Below are positions 1 to 6,789 of a stretch of 19,225 bases of DNA, in pieces. The first letter of the stretch is position 1. Each line of letters opens with the position of its first letter. Made by a program: the position numbers and the translations under genes. The DNA is taken from the NCBI GenBank assembly GCA_964440605.1, contig CAYTSW010000045.1, positions 1-19,225 on the forward strand, given 5' to 3'. Source of the stretch: CAYTSW01 sp964440605 (GTDB lineage: Bacteria; Planctomycetota; Phycisphaerae; Phycisphaerales; UBA1924). The notes beneath the pieces were generated by a model. The model worked only from the letters and a program-made list of their open reading frames with translations, did no database searches and was not told the origin of the DNA.

Positions 1-56
1 GTCCCTCCGTCCCTCCGTCCCTCCGTCCCTCCGTCCCTCCGTCCCTCCGTCCCTCG
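1..56. repeat. 8-bp tandem repeat (GTCCCTCC), 7 units
   Basis: Six perfect copies of GTCCCTCC and a seventh ending in G run head to tail from the first base, so the array probably continues beyond the window. It is strongly strand-asymmetric (pyrimidine-rich on +). It lies downstream of the TerL stop with no gene between. It may be a simple slippage repeat; a role is not shown. Confidence 0.9.
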
Positions 57-76
57 AGCCCCCCATACCCACCGAT

Positions 77-96
77 CACCGGGCTCGCACCCGGTG
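77..96 (+). terminator. Hairpin, possible terminator
   Basis: CACCGGG (77-83) pairs perfectly with CCCGGTG (90-96) around a 6-base loop. On the + strand it is followed by a T-rich stretch (TTTACTGTCTGTCTTT), as for an intrinsic terminator of a rightward transcript entering from the left. Read leftward, after TerL, there is no T tract, so it would be at best a weak terminator for the terminase operon. Confidence 0.35.
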
Positions 97-135
97 TTTA
101 CTGTCTGTCTTTCCCCTTCGTCGCTTCTTCCACCC

Positions 136-1593
136 TCACACATACGCCCCCACCTTCACCCCACTCGCGCCGTCCAGATTCACCACCAGATACCGCAGCG
201 CATCGGCCAGATGGTCCGGGCCGTCCTTCACCGGCTGCGCGCCCGGCCCCTCGCCGAAGCGGTACGTCTCCAGCGCGCGGATCAGCTTCTCGCACCGCCG
301 GTGCACCACCAGCGTCGGCGTGCCGGTCGCCGGCTCAAGACGCGCCCGCACCGCCCGTAGGCCATCTTCCACGCGTGTCCGCCTGTGCCGCACCCTCAGG
401 CCATGGTCTCGCAGCACCCGGATGGGCGACAGGCCCGTCTGCGATGACCGCTGCGCCCCCGCCGGGTCCACGCCCACCCACTCGGGTCTCGGCCAGTCGC
501 GGCCCAGCATCGTCAGCACGTGGCGCTCCAGCGTCACCTCGCTCCGCTCGTACTCGTCCACGATCCGCAACCACCCGCTCCCGTCGACCACGCCCCACAC
601 GACCGCCGTCGGATCGCGATAGCCGAAGTCCAACCCGACGAACCACCGCACCGCCGCGTCGCGCGGATCGACCCCGAACTCCGCGACGTGCACGGCGCGA
701 TCGAAGCCGGGATACACCGCATCGCGGCGTGACGGCCGCAGGCACAGCATCTCCGCCTCCCAGGTGCTCCGGTCGGTCCGGGCCTTGGCGTTCACCGCAT
801 CGTCGATGCGCACGTGACCCTGCGCCCGCTTGGCCTTCCCGCCGCACTCCGGCTCCAGCGGACACGCCCCGCACGCCCGCGACTGCGGGCACCGCTCGAG
901 CACGTCCACCACGCCCCAGCGGAACAACCGCCGATCGCCATCGCCATTGAGCGCCGACTCCACCAGTTCGCTCATGAGCCCGCCCGGACGGTGGTACGTG
1001 CTCAACGCCTCCACCGTTCCCCACACCGTCTCGCCGCCCAGCACACGCGTGCGCGGCACGAGTTGCACCGCTGACCACACGTCGCGGTCGATCAGCTCCG
1101 CCTCGTCGCACCGCACCTTCACCGGTCGCGCACCACGCACCCCGCGCTCCGACGCCGCCACGATCATCGCGACCGAGCCGTTGCGGAGTTCCACCCGACG
1201 CTTGGTCGGTTCCCTGACCAGCATGGGCCGGACCAGCTCATGCCCCAGCAGCCCACGCAGGTGCTCGAACATGCGCGCCGCCTGCTCCAGCGACCCCCCG
1301 ACAATCAGCACCTCCACGCCCGGCTTGAAGATCAGGTCCAGCAGCGTCGCGACCGCCGCGTAGAACGTCTTGCCGCTCCCGCGGCTCGCCCACACCACAC
1401 AGTCCCGAGGCGTCTCACGCTCGAAGAACGCGTGACAGAGATACGCGAACGGCGCGTCATGCATCTCGACGAGGCCATCCCGCGGCACTGTGATGCCGAG
1501 CACCTCCCTCAGCCAACCACGCAACTGATCCGGCGTGCGCGGTCGCAGGAACATCCGCACGCTTTCAGGCCCGCCACCAAGCCGATCGGCCAT
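136..1593 (-). CDS. Phage terminase large subunit (TerL), ATPase-nuclease
   Basis: Motor and nuclease that packages concatemeric DNA into a phage (or gene-transfer-agent) prohead. The 485-aa protein has the family architecture. The N-terminal ATPase carries Walker A SRGSGKT (residues 70-76) and Walker B VRCDE (160-164, acidic D163/E164). The C-terminal RNase H-like nuclease has acidic residues in LDFGYRDP (D322), VGVDPAG (D376) and DHLADALRY (D464). Unusually, a four-cysteine cluster C235-x5-C241-x2-C244-x5-C250 lies between the two domains and could bind zinc or an Fe-S cluster. The ATG at 1593 has GGAG eight bases upstream. It is the last visible gene of the leftward block; a 44-base gap separates it from the probable small subunit. 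No portal gene follows within the 135 bases left. The family call is firm; whether the phage is alive is unknown. Confidence 0.93.
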   Translation of the reverse strand: MADRLGGGPESVRMFLRPRTPDQLRGWLREVLGITVPRDGLVEMHDAPFAYLCHAFFERETPRDCVVWASRGSGKTFYAAVATLLDLIFKPGVEVLIVGGSLEQAARMFEHLRGLLGHELVRPMLVREPTKRRVELRNGSVAMIVAASERGVRGARPVKVRCDEAELIDRDVWSAVQLVPRTRVLGGETVWGTVEALSTYHRPGGLMSELVESALNGDGDRRLFRWGVVDVLERCPQSRACGACPLEPECGGKAKRAQGHVRIDDAVNAKARTDRSTWEAEMLCLRPSRRDAVYPGFDRAVHVAEFGVDPRDAAVRWFVGLDFGYRDPTAVVWGVVDGSGWLRIVDEYERSEVTLERHVLTMLGRDWPRPEWVGVDPAGAQRSSQTGLSPIRVLRDHGLRVRHRRTRVEDGLRAVRARLEPATGTPTLVVHRRCEKLIRALETYRFGEGPGAQPVKDGPDHLADALRYLVVNLDGASGVKVGAYV

Positions 1594-1637
1594 CCGCCCA
1601 ACTCCGTTCCCTCGCCTCTCCCGCGGCCCGCGTTGCC

Positions 1638-2147
1638 CTAATCGTCGCCCGCGTCGCTCGAGTCATCCCACCGACCGCGACGCTCCAGCCACTCGAGCAC
1701 CACGTTCGGATCCGTCACGGCACCCGCGACAGCGCCGTCTTCCGACCCTTCTGCCGCCCCGATGTCCACATCCAACTTCAGCAGATCAACGCACGCCCGC
1801 CGCGCCGGCTCCCCTTCGCCCTCGTCTGCCAGCGCCGCCAGGCGCGTCGCCGCCCGCGCCTGGCCTTGGGCGATCACGAGGACCGTCCGCATCCGCGCGA
1901 GCTCGGTCAGCCCGCGCATCGCCGTCCGCACCCACGCACTTCGCGACCACGAAGCCAATCCCTCCGCCGATACCTCGTGCCGTTCGGCCAACGCCAGCAG
2001 GTCCAACGACGCGTCGAGCAGGTCCGCCAACGCATCATCGGGCGGCGGTTCTTCGCTCACCGCCGCCGCCCGTGTGGCGCCGTCGTGCGCCCGACCTTGT
2101 TCGGACGACACCGGCCTTCCGCCGATCCGCAACTCCACGTTGCTCAT
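1638..2147 (-). CDS. Probable terminase small subunit or HTH-type DNA-binding protein
   Basis: A 169-aa soluble protein just upstream of TerL, the usual place of a small terminase subunit, which recognises the packaging site and regulates TerL. The N-terminal third is low-complexity and acidic. A helical core follows (AERHEVSAEGLASW, then WVRTAMRGLTELARM), looking like an HTH. Next is an Ala/Leu-rich helical segment (AATRLAALADEG...ARRACVDLLKLD) resembling the C-terminal helical repeats of many TerS-like proteins. The C-terminus is acidic. The ATG at 2147 overlaps the upstream stop as TGATG and has AGGGG about eight bases before it; a GTG one codon earlier (2150) is the alternative. The assignment rests mainly on position, size and helical pattern, not on a diagnostic motif. 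Confidence 0.55.
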   Translation of the reverse strand: MSNVELRIGGRPVSSEQGRAHDGATRAAAVSEEPPPDDALADLLDASLDLLALAERHEVSAEGLASWSRSAWVRTAMRGLTELARMRTVLVIAQGQARAATRLAALADEGEGEPARRACVDLLKLDVDIGAAEGSEDGAVAGAVTDPNVVLEWLERRGRWDDSSDAGDD

Positions 2148-2362
2148 CACCTCTTCCCCTTGGCGGCCTCGACGCGCAGCGCCTTGAGCAGCGCCCTCGT
2201 GCGGTGCCGGTCCGCCCGCCGCAACTTCCCGAGCACCCGCGCTCGCTGGTCCGCCGTCAGGAAGAACGTGAGCGGGTGCGCGAGCGCTCCCTCTTCCACC
2301 GGCTCGGCGGGCGACCCAACGCCCACCGTCTCCTCACCCACAACAACATCCCTATCCGCCAT
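2147..2362 (-). CDS. Small basic-tailed hypothetical protein
   Basis: A 71-aa protein of unknown function between the ABC-GNAT gene and the probable small terminase subunit. The N-terminal half is acidic. The second half, HPLTFFLTADQRARVLGKLRRADRH followed by RTRALLKALRV, reads as two or three amphipathic basic helices. That suits a small DNA- or partner-binding protein. Its TGA overlaps the next ATG by one base, so it is very likely translationally coupled to it. The ATG at 2362 is preferred over one at 2392 because GGAG stands seven bases upstream. Confidence 0.6.
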   Translation of the reverse strand: MADRDVVVGEETVGVGSPAEPVEEGALAHPLTFFLTADQRARVLGKLRRADRHRTRALLKALRVEAAKGKR

Positions 2363-2424
2363 CGCGACACTCCATCCTCTCGTTCCACGCATCCCGTGTC
2401 ATGCCCCCGTCCATCCCCGCGCGG

Positions 2425-3831
2425 CTATGCACGCTCCGTCGCTTGCTGAGGCCCTGCCCGGTAGGCGTACGCCACCGGCCGAGCGCCCACCCGTCGAGCC
2501 GCCAGCTCCATGAGCGATCGCCCGCTGGCATCGGCGTGCCGCCTCGTCGCGCGGGACCCGCGCGCCCACAGGCGAAGCTCGCGGTCGACGAACGCCGCGC
2601 CGGCCGTGCGCACGGCGCGGTCATAGGCCAGGCCCGGCGTCGCGAGCCGCCACGGTTCGACACCGGCGTGTTCCAACGCATCAGCGAGGCGCGCGTGCCG
2701 ACCGCTCACCGGCGTCGGATAGGCTCGCATGCCCGCCCGCTCGAAGAACGGGCACGAGCGCCCCATCGCCGCGACCGCCTCGGTGCAGAGGGTTAACGGC
2801 TCTCGCAAGTACGCCTCGACGAGCCCGCGTGCGACGCCGCTCGACCGCCGCTCGGGCGTCACGACCACCCGGCTGATGCACCGGAGCAATCCGTTCACCC
2901 GCGCGGCATCCGCCGCCGCCCGACCCGTGTCGAACAGGCCGGGCCACGCGAGCGTTCGCCACGCGGCGTTCAGCACAGGGCGGCTCACCACCAGCACGCC
3001 CACACGCTCGCCCCACACCGGCTCGCGGGCTACCAACACGCGCTCCACCCCGCGCGGCTCGCCGGGCCGATAGTGAAGATGCGCCAGCGCCGCCCAGTCG
3101 CGCAGCGATCCTTCTTCCATGCGCCACTCCCGTGCTATCGCCTGGCGCCCGCCCTCGACGATCTGGATTGCGCCCCCGCTCGCGCAGCGCAGCGCCGTCG
3201 TCGTGTGCAAGTGGGCCGCGACGTCATCCCGAGCCGTCGCGACAACGACGCGCGCATCGGGCAGGCGCTGGGCGAACCGAGTGAGGCATCGCGCCACGCC
3301 CCGCCCAGTGGCGCCGTCGAGCAACGACCCCAACTCATCCACGAGCAAGGCGACCCAGCGCCCGCGCCGGCGCGCCCGCACCGCCGCCCGCTCGGTCCGG
3401 GCCATCGCCACCGCCAACTTCACCCGCTCGCGCTGGCCCGCCGAGAGGACGCCGATGGGCCGGACCATCGCGTCGGCTTCACCGAGCCCCGCCGATCCGA
3501 GGAGCCGCATGCGGCGCTCCACGTCGGCCCCCGGCACCACGTCCACCGCGCACCGGTTGGCCCGCAGGCGGGCGGGCGGCTTGACGACCTCGCCGCCCGC
3601 GTCGATCACCGCCCGCTCAATGTCGCCCAGCAGAGTGGACTTGCCGCTGCCCGATGGGCCCGTCACGAGCACACAGGCGCCGCGCCCGAGGTCGAGCTTG
3701 AGCGTTGCCGGCTTGGCTCGCGGCCCCGCCAGATCGTCGAGCACCACCCCGAGACGCGACGCCGCTTCGCAGGCCGAGCGTGTCACCGCCGCCCCGCCCA
3801 TCACCCGTCGATGCACGCGAACCATCGGCAT
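2425..3831 (-). CDS. ABC-type ATPase fused to GNAT acetyltransferase (COG2401-like)
   Basis: A 468-aa fusion. The first half is an ABC ATPase: Walker A GPSGSGKST (58-66), ABC signature LSAGQRERVKLA (129-140) and Walker B ALLVDE (161-166, with E166). There are no membrane helices, so it is not a transporter. The H-loop histidine expected after Walker B is not apparent; the corresponding strand reads VVVATARDD. The second half (about 235-395) looks like a GNAT fold, with an acetyl-CoA-binding motif RRSSGVARGLV and a later AAMGRSCPFFERAGM segment. Roughly 70 further residues are Arg/Ala-rich. The layout matches COG2401, described as an ABC-type ATPase fused to a predicted acetyltransferase, of unknown substrate. 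The start overlaps the regulator's stop (TGATG). Being in one operon with terminase genes suggests a role in phage DNA handling or modification of a host or virion protein; that is inference. Confidence 0.85.
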   Translation of the reverse strand: MPMVRVHRRVMGGAAVTRSACEAASRLGVVLDDLAGPRAKPATLKLDLGRGACVLVTGPSGSGKSTLLGDIERAVIDAGGEVVKPPARLRANRCAVDVVPGADVERRMRLLGSAGLGEADAMVRPIGVLSAGQRERVKLAVAMARTERAAVRARRRGRWVALLVDELGSLLDGATGRGVARCLTRFAQRLPDARVVVATARDDVAAHLHTTTALRCASGGAIQIVEGGRQAIAREWRMEEGSLRDWAALAHLHYRPGEPRGVERVLVAREPVWGERVGVLVVSRPVLNAAWRTLAWPGLFDTGRAAADAARVNGLLRCISRVVVTPERRSSGVARGLVEAYLREPLTLCTEAVAAMGRSCPFFERAGMRAYPTPVSGRHARLADALEHAGVEPWRLATPGLAYDRAVRTAGAAFVDRELRLWARGSRATRRHADASGRSLMELAARRVGARPVAYAYRAGPQQATERA

Positions 3832-4283
3832 CAGTCACGCCCTTCGATCTCGAACAGGGCATCGACCTTGTCCAACTCGCGTCGCACGGTGTGCAGCGAC
3901 AGCGCCAACGCATCGCACGCCTCGCGCATCGACCGCCCGTGCAGCACGACGGTCTCCGCGACCCGCCGGCGCCTCGGCGGCCAGGCGTGACGACGGGCGT
4001 AGACAAAGGCGAAGCGTGGCGAGAGCAACCGCTCCACCAGGCGCTTGACGCGGCGCGCCAGTCGGCGAGGCTCTTCGCGCACGAGCCCCGCGACGTCTTT
4101 CACGCTCAGCCCGCGCCCGTAGACCGCTTCGAGCAGCGAGCGCTCGTCCTCGGGAAGGGCCCGCGCGAAGCGGAGGATCGCCTCGCCGTAGTCCCGGTGG
4201 AGCGATCGTCGGAAGTCCAGCACCTCCGCCGAAGGCCCGCCCCATCTCTCCATTGTGCCCATCCTCGCCGTCTGTGTGCTCAT
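3831..4283 (-). CDS. Two-HTH sigma-like transcription regulator, first gene of the terminase block
   Basis: A 150-aa basic protein with two helix-turn-helix-like segments: GLSVKDVAGLVREEPRRLARRV in the middle and RSMREACDALALSLHTVRREL near the C-terminus. Spacing and composition recall sigma-70 region 4 or phage late regulators. It could recruit RNA polymerase for the block or act as an autoregulator; neither can be shown here. The ATG at 4283 is chosen because GAGGAG lies six bases upstream. An in-frame ATG at 4373 would start inside the palindromic operator and has no ribosome site. It is first in the leftward operon and divergent from the repressor gene. The stop overlaps the ABC-GNAT start by one base. 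Confidence 0.72.
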   Translation of the reverse strand: MSTQTARMGTMERWGGPSAEVLDFRRSLHRDYGEAILRFARALPEDERSLLEAVYGRGLSVKDVAGLVREEPRRLARRVKRLVERLLSPRFAFVYARRHAWPPRRRRVAETVVLHGRSMREACDALALSLHTVRRELDKVDALFEIEGRD

Positions 4284-4352
4284 GTGGCTCCTCGATCCGT
4301 TGTCGAACGATGTGTCCCGGTTGTGATCACCGTGTGGAAAACAAGCTGCCGA

Positions 4353-4372
4353 TGTTCTCATTTCAGAGAACA
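4353..4372. promoter_or_regulatory. Palindromic operator, probable repressor site
   Basis: TGTTCTC (4353-4359) and GAGAACA (4366-4372) form a perfect inverted repeat with a 6-base spacer in the region between the divergent regulator and repressor genes. A second short palindrome, AACA-C-TGTT (4369-4377), overlaps its right end. It would lie about at +1 to +20 of the leftward promoter and just before the -35 of the rightward one. A dimeric XRE/S24 repressor bound here could control both. The binding itself is inferred. Confidence 0.6.
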
Positions 4373-4375
4373 CTG

Positions 4376-4403
4376 TTGTTTTTTAGCGGGTTGGCGGTAC
4401 GAT
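4376..4403 (+). promoter_or_regulatory. Candidate rightward promoter of the repressor gene
   Basis: TTGTTT (4376-4381), a 16-base spacer and TACGAT (4398-4403) give a sigma-70-like promoter, with a start near 4410 and a leader of about 40 bases. It overlaps the leftward promoter almost completely, so the two should compete for polymerase. The adjacent palindrome lies upstream of its -35. Confidence 0.42.
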
Positions 4404-4407
4404 GCAA
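4380..4407 (-). promoter_or_regulatory. Candidate leftward promoter of the terminase block
   Basis: Read on the - strand, TTGCAT (4407-4402) is followed after 16 bases by TAAAAA (4385-4380), a reasonable sigma-70-like pair. Transcription would begin near 4373, directly at the edge of the palindrome, leaving a leader of about 90 bases before the ATG at 4283. Confidence 0.4.
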
Positions 4408-4452
4408 GGGTATTGTTCGGTATCTCCACGAGTCGGCGCGCGCCGCCCAGCA

Positions 4453-5382
4453 ATGTCCGATCTAGGTCCAACAATCCGCGCAAGACGCTTGGAAATAGGT
4501 CTTTCCCTGCGCGCACTGGCTCAGCAGGCCGGCTGCGCGCTCGGGTACCTCTCCGAGATCGAACGCGGCCTGCGGGCCAATCCGCCATCACAACAAACAC
4601 TCGACAACATCGAACACGCCCTCCACCTGCGCAGGGGAACATTACGTCAGGTCGCCAACTGGCAAGCCACCCCCAGGCAGGTGAAGCGGCGCGTGCAGTC
4701 TCTCGAAGCCCACCATCAACGCGCCCAGCACGCCGCCAGACGCCTCGCCAGCCTCGTCGCCGAGCAGGGGCTCGACCACGCCCACCGTTCGGGCGATCTG
4801 CTGAAGCTCGTCCATCAGCTCCAACACCCCGACCAGCCCGCCCCGCCCGACCGCTCGCCCGAGTTGGTCGCGTCCGATCGGCCGGGGGCCGACCGGTTGC
4901 CGCCCGACGGCCCGCCCAGCGACAACGCCGCGCTGCTCTCCTCGCTTCCCGTGCAGGTGCCGCTGATCAACTCGGTTTCCGCTGGCTACCCGCGTGAGTT
5001 CACGGACCTCGGGTACCCCGCCCGCGTCGCCGACGAGTACGTCGCCGTCCCGGGCGTCTGGGACGCCGACGCGTTCGCGGCGCGTGTGGTGGGCGACTCG
5101 ATGACGCCCGATTACCACGAGGGCGACATCGTGGTGTTCTCGCCCGCCGTCGACGCCGCTCCGGGGCGCGACTGTTTCGCCCGCCTCGAGCACGACGACG
5201 AAACGACGTTCAAGCGGGTCTTTTTTGAGCGTGACGAGGGTGGGCGGGAGTTCATCCGCCTCCAGCCGCTCAACCCGCGATACGCCGCGCGGACGCTGCC
5301 TCGCGAGCAGGTCGCGGGGCTGTACGCCGCGGTCTACGTTGTCCGAGCGATCCGGCCCACGCCTCTGTCCGAGGGGTCTTGA
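4453..5382 (+). CDS. LexA/CI-like self-cleaving repressor (XRE HTH + peptidase S24)
   Basis: A 309-aa repressor. The N-terminal XRE-type HTH (about residues 5-60) contains the recognition region LSLRALAQQAGCALGYLSEIERG. A long charged, Pro-rich linker follows (about 75-165), and the C-terminus is an S24/LexA domain. The Ala-Gly cleavage site is A177-G178 (SVSAGYP). The catalytic serine is S216 in VGDSMTPDYHEGDIVV and the lysine is K254 in TTFKRVFF. In LexA and lambda CI this triad gives RecA-stimulated self-cleavage and derepression. Position, divergent to the terminase block with a palindrome between, indicates that it controls that block and itself. The ATG at 4453 fits the HTH start; an upstream ATG at 4402 lies within the predicted -10 region. 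No clear Shine-Dalgarno precedes 4453. The linker is longer than in typical LexA. Confidence 0.9.
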   Translation: MSDLGPTIRARRLEIGLSLRALAQQAGCALGYLSEIERGLRANPPSQQTLDNIEHALHLRRGTLRQVANWQATPRQVKRRVQSLEAHHQRAQHAARRLASLVAEQGLDHAHRSGDLLKLVHQLQHPDQPAPPDRSPELVASDRPGADRLPPDGPPSDNAALLSSLPVQVPLINSVSAGYPREFTDLGYPARVADEYVAVPGVWDADAFAARVVGDSMTPDYHEGDIVVFSPAVDAAPGRDCFARLEHDDETTFKRVFFERDEGGREFIRLQPLNPRYAARTLPREQVAGLYAAVYVVRAIRPTPLSEGS

Positions 5383-5456
5383 ACGCCGCCCACCGAGCCC
5401 GTGATCGCCCCGTGGTCGGAACCATGTCCCGCTCGGGCTCGGATCGGTCGGCCCGG

Positions 5457-5485
5457 TTGCCCGCCCGCCCGAGCCTCGTTAGCGT
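5457..5485 (+). promoter_or_regulatory. Candidate promoter of the HTH/TM protein gene
   Basis: TTGCCC (5457-5462), 17 bases, TAGCGT (5480-5485). Optimal spacing with a fair hexamer match, about 75 bases before the chosen start codon. The spacer between the repressor gene and this gene (5383-5565) shows nothing else I can support. Confidence 0.35.
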
Positions 5486-5565
5486 GATCCCATGGGCGGC
5501 GGCGGTGGAACGCCGACGTGAAGCCCGATCTCACCTCAGAGCCACCGATGGAGGCGCTGACCGCC

Positions 5566-6369
5566 ATGGCCAAGATGTTCTACTCCCTCGCCGAAGCCGC
5601 CAACAAGCTGGGCAAGTCCGAAGACGACGTGCGGAACATGGCCCAGAAGGGCGAGATCACGGAGTTCCGCGACGGCGACGACCTGATCTTCAAGGTTGAC
5701 CAGATCGACCTGCTCGCCGGCGACGATTCCTCGGGCGAGGGCGACGACTCGATGATCCCCCTCTCCGACACGGGCCTGGGCTCCGGCATGGGGCTGTCCG
5801 ACTCTGGCCAGTCGTCGGGCATCTCGGTGTTCGACGCCGACGAGCTCGAAGAGGCCGATCCTTCCGCGGTGACACAGGTGACCGATTCGCCGGACTCGGG
5901 CGGCGCGCCCGACCTCGACGCGGTCAGTCTCGAATCCTTCGGTTCGGGCTCCGGCCTGATGGACCTGACGCGCGACGCCGACGACACCTCCGCCGGCGCC
6001 GAGGGTCTGCTCGATGACCTCTACGCCGGTGAGGACGACGCCTCGGGCGAAACCGTCGGCGAGTCGCAGCTCTTCGAAGGCGCGGCCTCGGCGGGCGAAC
6101 TCCAACCCGAACCCGCCGGCGCAACCGGTGGCGCGGTCGCCGCCGAGGCGATCGACCCGAAGTTCAGTTCCTTCTCCGCTGGGCTGATGCTGGGCGTGCT
6201 GCTCGCGGCCGCGGGCGCGACCGCCTTCATCATCATGGGTGTCGTCGGACGCGTCCCCGATCTCTTCGCGACGTTCATGGGAGGCGACGTGCTCATCCTC
6301 ACCGGGATTCTCCTCGGCGCCGCTCTGCTGCTCGGCGTCCTGTTCATGCTGCCCAACCTGAAGAAATAA
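5566..6369 (+). CDS. HTH-17-like domain protein with acidic linker and two C-terminal TM helices
   Basis: A 267-aa protein. The first ~50 residues (MFYSLAEAANKLGKSEDDVRNM, then QKGEITEFRDGDDLIFKVDQI) match the excisionase/MerR-like helix-turn-helix fold. Next comes about 130 residues of Asp/Glu/Ser/Gly-rich low complexity. The end holds two hydrophobic helices (SAGLMLGVLLAAAGATAFIIMGVV and DVLILTGILLGAALLLGVLFML). The HTH should therefore face the cytoplasm on a membrane anchor. Such HTH domains in planctomycetes often act as protein-interaction or sensing modules, so DNA binding should not be assumed. The ATG at 5566 has GGAGG 11 bases upstream; in-frame starts at 5548 or 5518 are possible. 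Single gene on the + strand, next to but probably outside the phage block. Specific function unknown. Confidence 0.8.
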   Translation: MAKMFYSLAEAANKLGKSEDDVRNMAQKGEITEFRDGDDLIFKVDQIDLLAGDDSSGEGDDSMIPLSDTGLGSGMGLSDSGQSSGISVFDADELEEADPSAVTQVTDSPDSGGAPDLDAVSLESFGSGSGLMDLTRDADDTSAGAEGLLDDLYAGEDDASGETVGESQLFEGAASAGELQPEPAGATGGAVAAEAIDPKFSSFSAGLMLGVLLAAAGATAFIIMGVVGRVPDLFATFMGGDVLILTGILLGAALLLGVLFMLPNLKK

Positions 6370-6576
6370 TCACTCGGCAACGCTCACGTGCGGGCCTTCC
6401 CGCGCCGCCCGACGCATTGCTACACGTTGACCCGCCATCGGTCCGCACCCGCCGTGCGCGCCGGCGCTTTATGGCGTGTCGCGCGCTTGCATTGGCGTGT
6501 GCATGCGCACAGACTTCTCTGTCGGAGCGGCATCCTCGCTCTCCAACCATCATCAACAACCGTAAGGAGCTCAATC

Positions 6577-6789
6577 ATGGCCGACGGACACACGAAGACC
6601 TGGCCCGATCTCGCCATCGGCCTCTACGACCGGCTCACCGGCCGCAACGCCGAGATCACCTACGAGTTCGATGACATGACCATTGATGTCCCCTCGGGCA
6701 CGGGCAGCAACGCCGAGCACGCCCGCTGGAATCTCTCGGGCACCATCCGCATCCGCACGACGGACAACGGCTCGTCCCCAAACTCCTGA
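6577..6789 (+). CDS. Small conserved-looking hypothetical protein (70 aa)
   Basis: A 70-aa acidic protein with a compact look: a Trp/Leu/Tyr-rich helix (TWPDLAIGLYDRLTGR), then alternating strands (AEITYEFDDMTIDVP, ARWNLSGTIRIRTT). TAAGGAG lies seven bases before the ATG, one of the strongest ribosome sites in the window. The stop overlaps the next start (TGATG), so the two proteins are probably made together. I recall similar small bacterial hypothetical proteins but cannot name a family. The 207-base region before it (6370-6576) contains no gene and no convincing promoter. Confidence 0.75.
   Translation: MADGHTKTWPDLAIGLYDRLTGRNAEITYEFDDMTIDVPSGTGSNAEHARWNLSGTIRIRTTDNGSSPNS

Noticed and set aside
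1..56. CRISPR array
   Set aside because: Units are 8 bases with no spacers; this is a simple tandem repeat.
1535..2513. + strand open frames opposite the probable terminase small subunit
   Set aside because: Composition is Arg/Pro/Ser-rich without a fold. The - strand genes fit an operon with good ribosome sites.
4323..4330. GTGATCAC palindrome as a second operator
   Set aside because: Only eight bases and unlike the TGTTCTC palindrome; such a match is expected by chance.
3073..4997. Long + strand open frames opposite the ABC-GNAT and regulator genes
   Set aside because: Arg/Pro/Ala-rich low-complexity translations typical of antisense frames in GC-rich DNA. The - strand frames have Walker and HTH motifs and overlapping starts and stops.
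6383..6405. GCGGG-CCTT-CCCGC hairpin as terminator of the HTH/TM gene
   Set aside because: Five-base stem without a T tract in GC-rich DNA; not distinguishable from chance.
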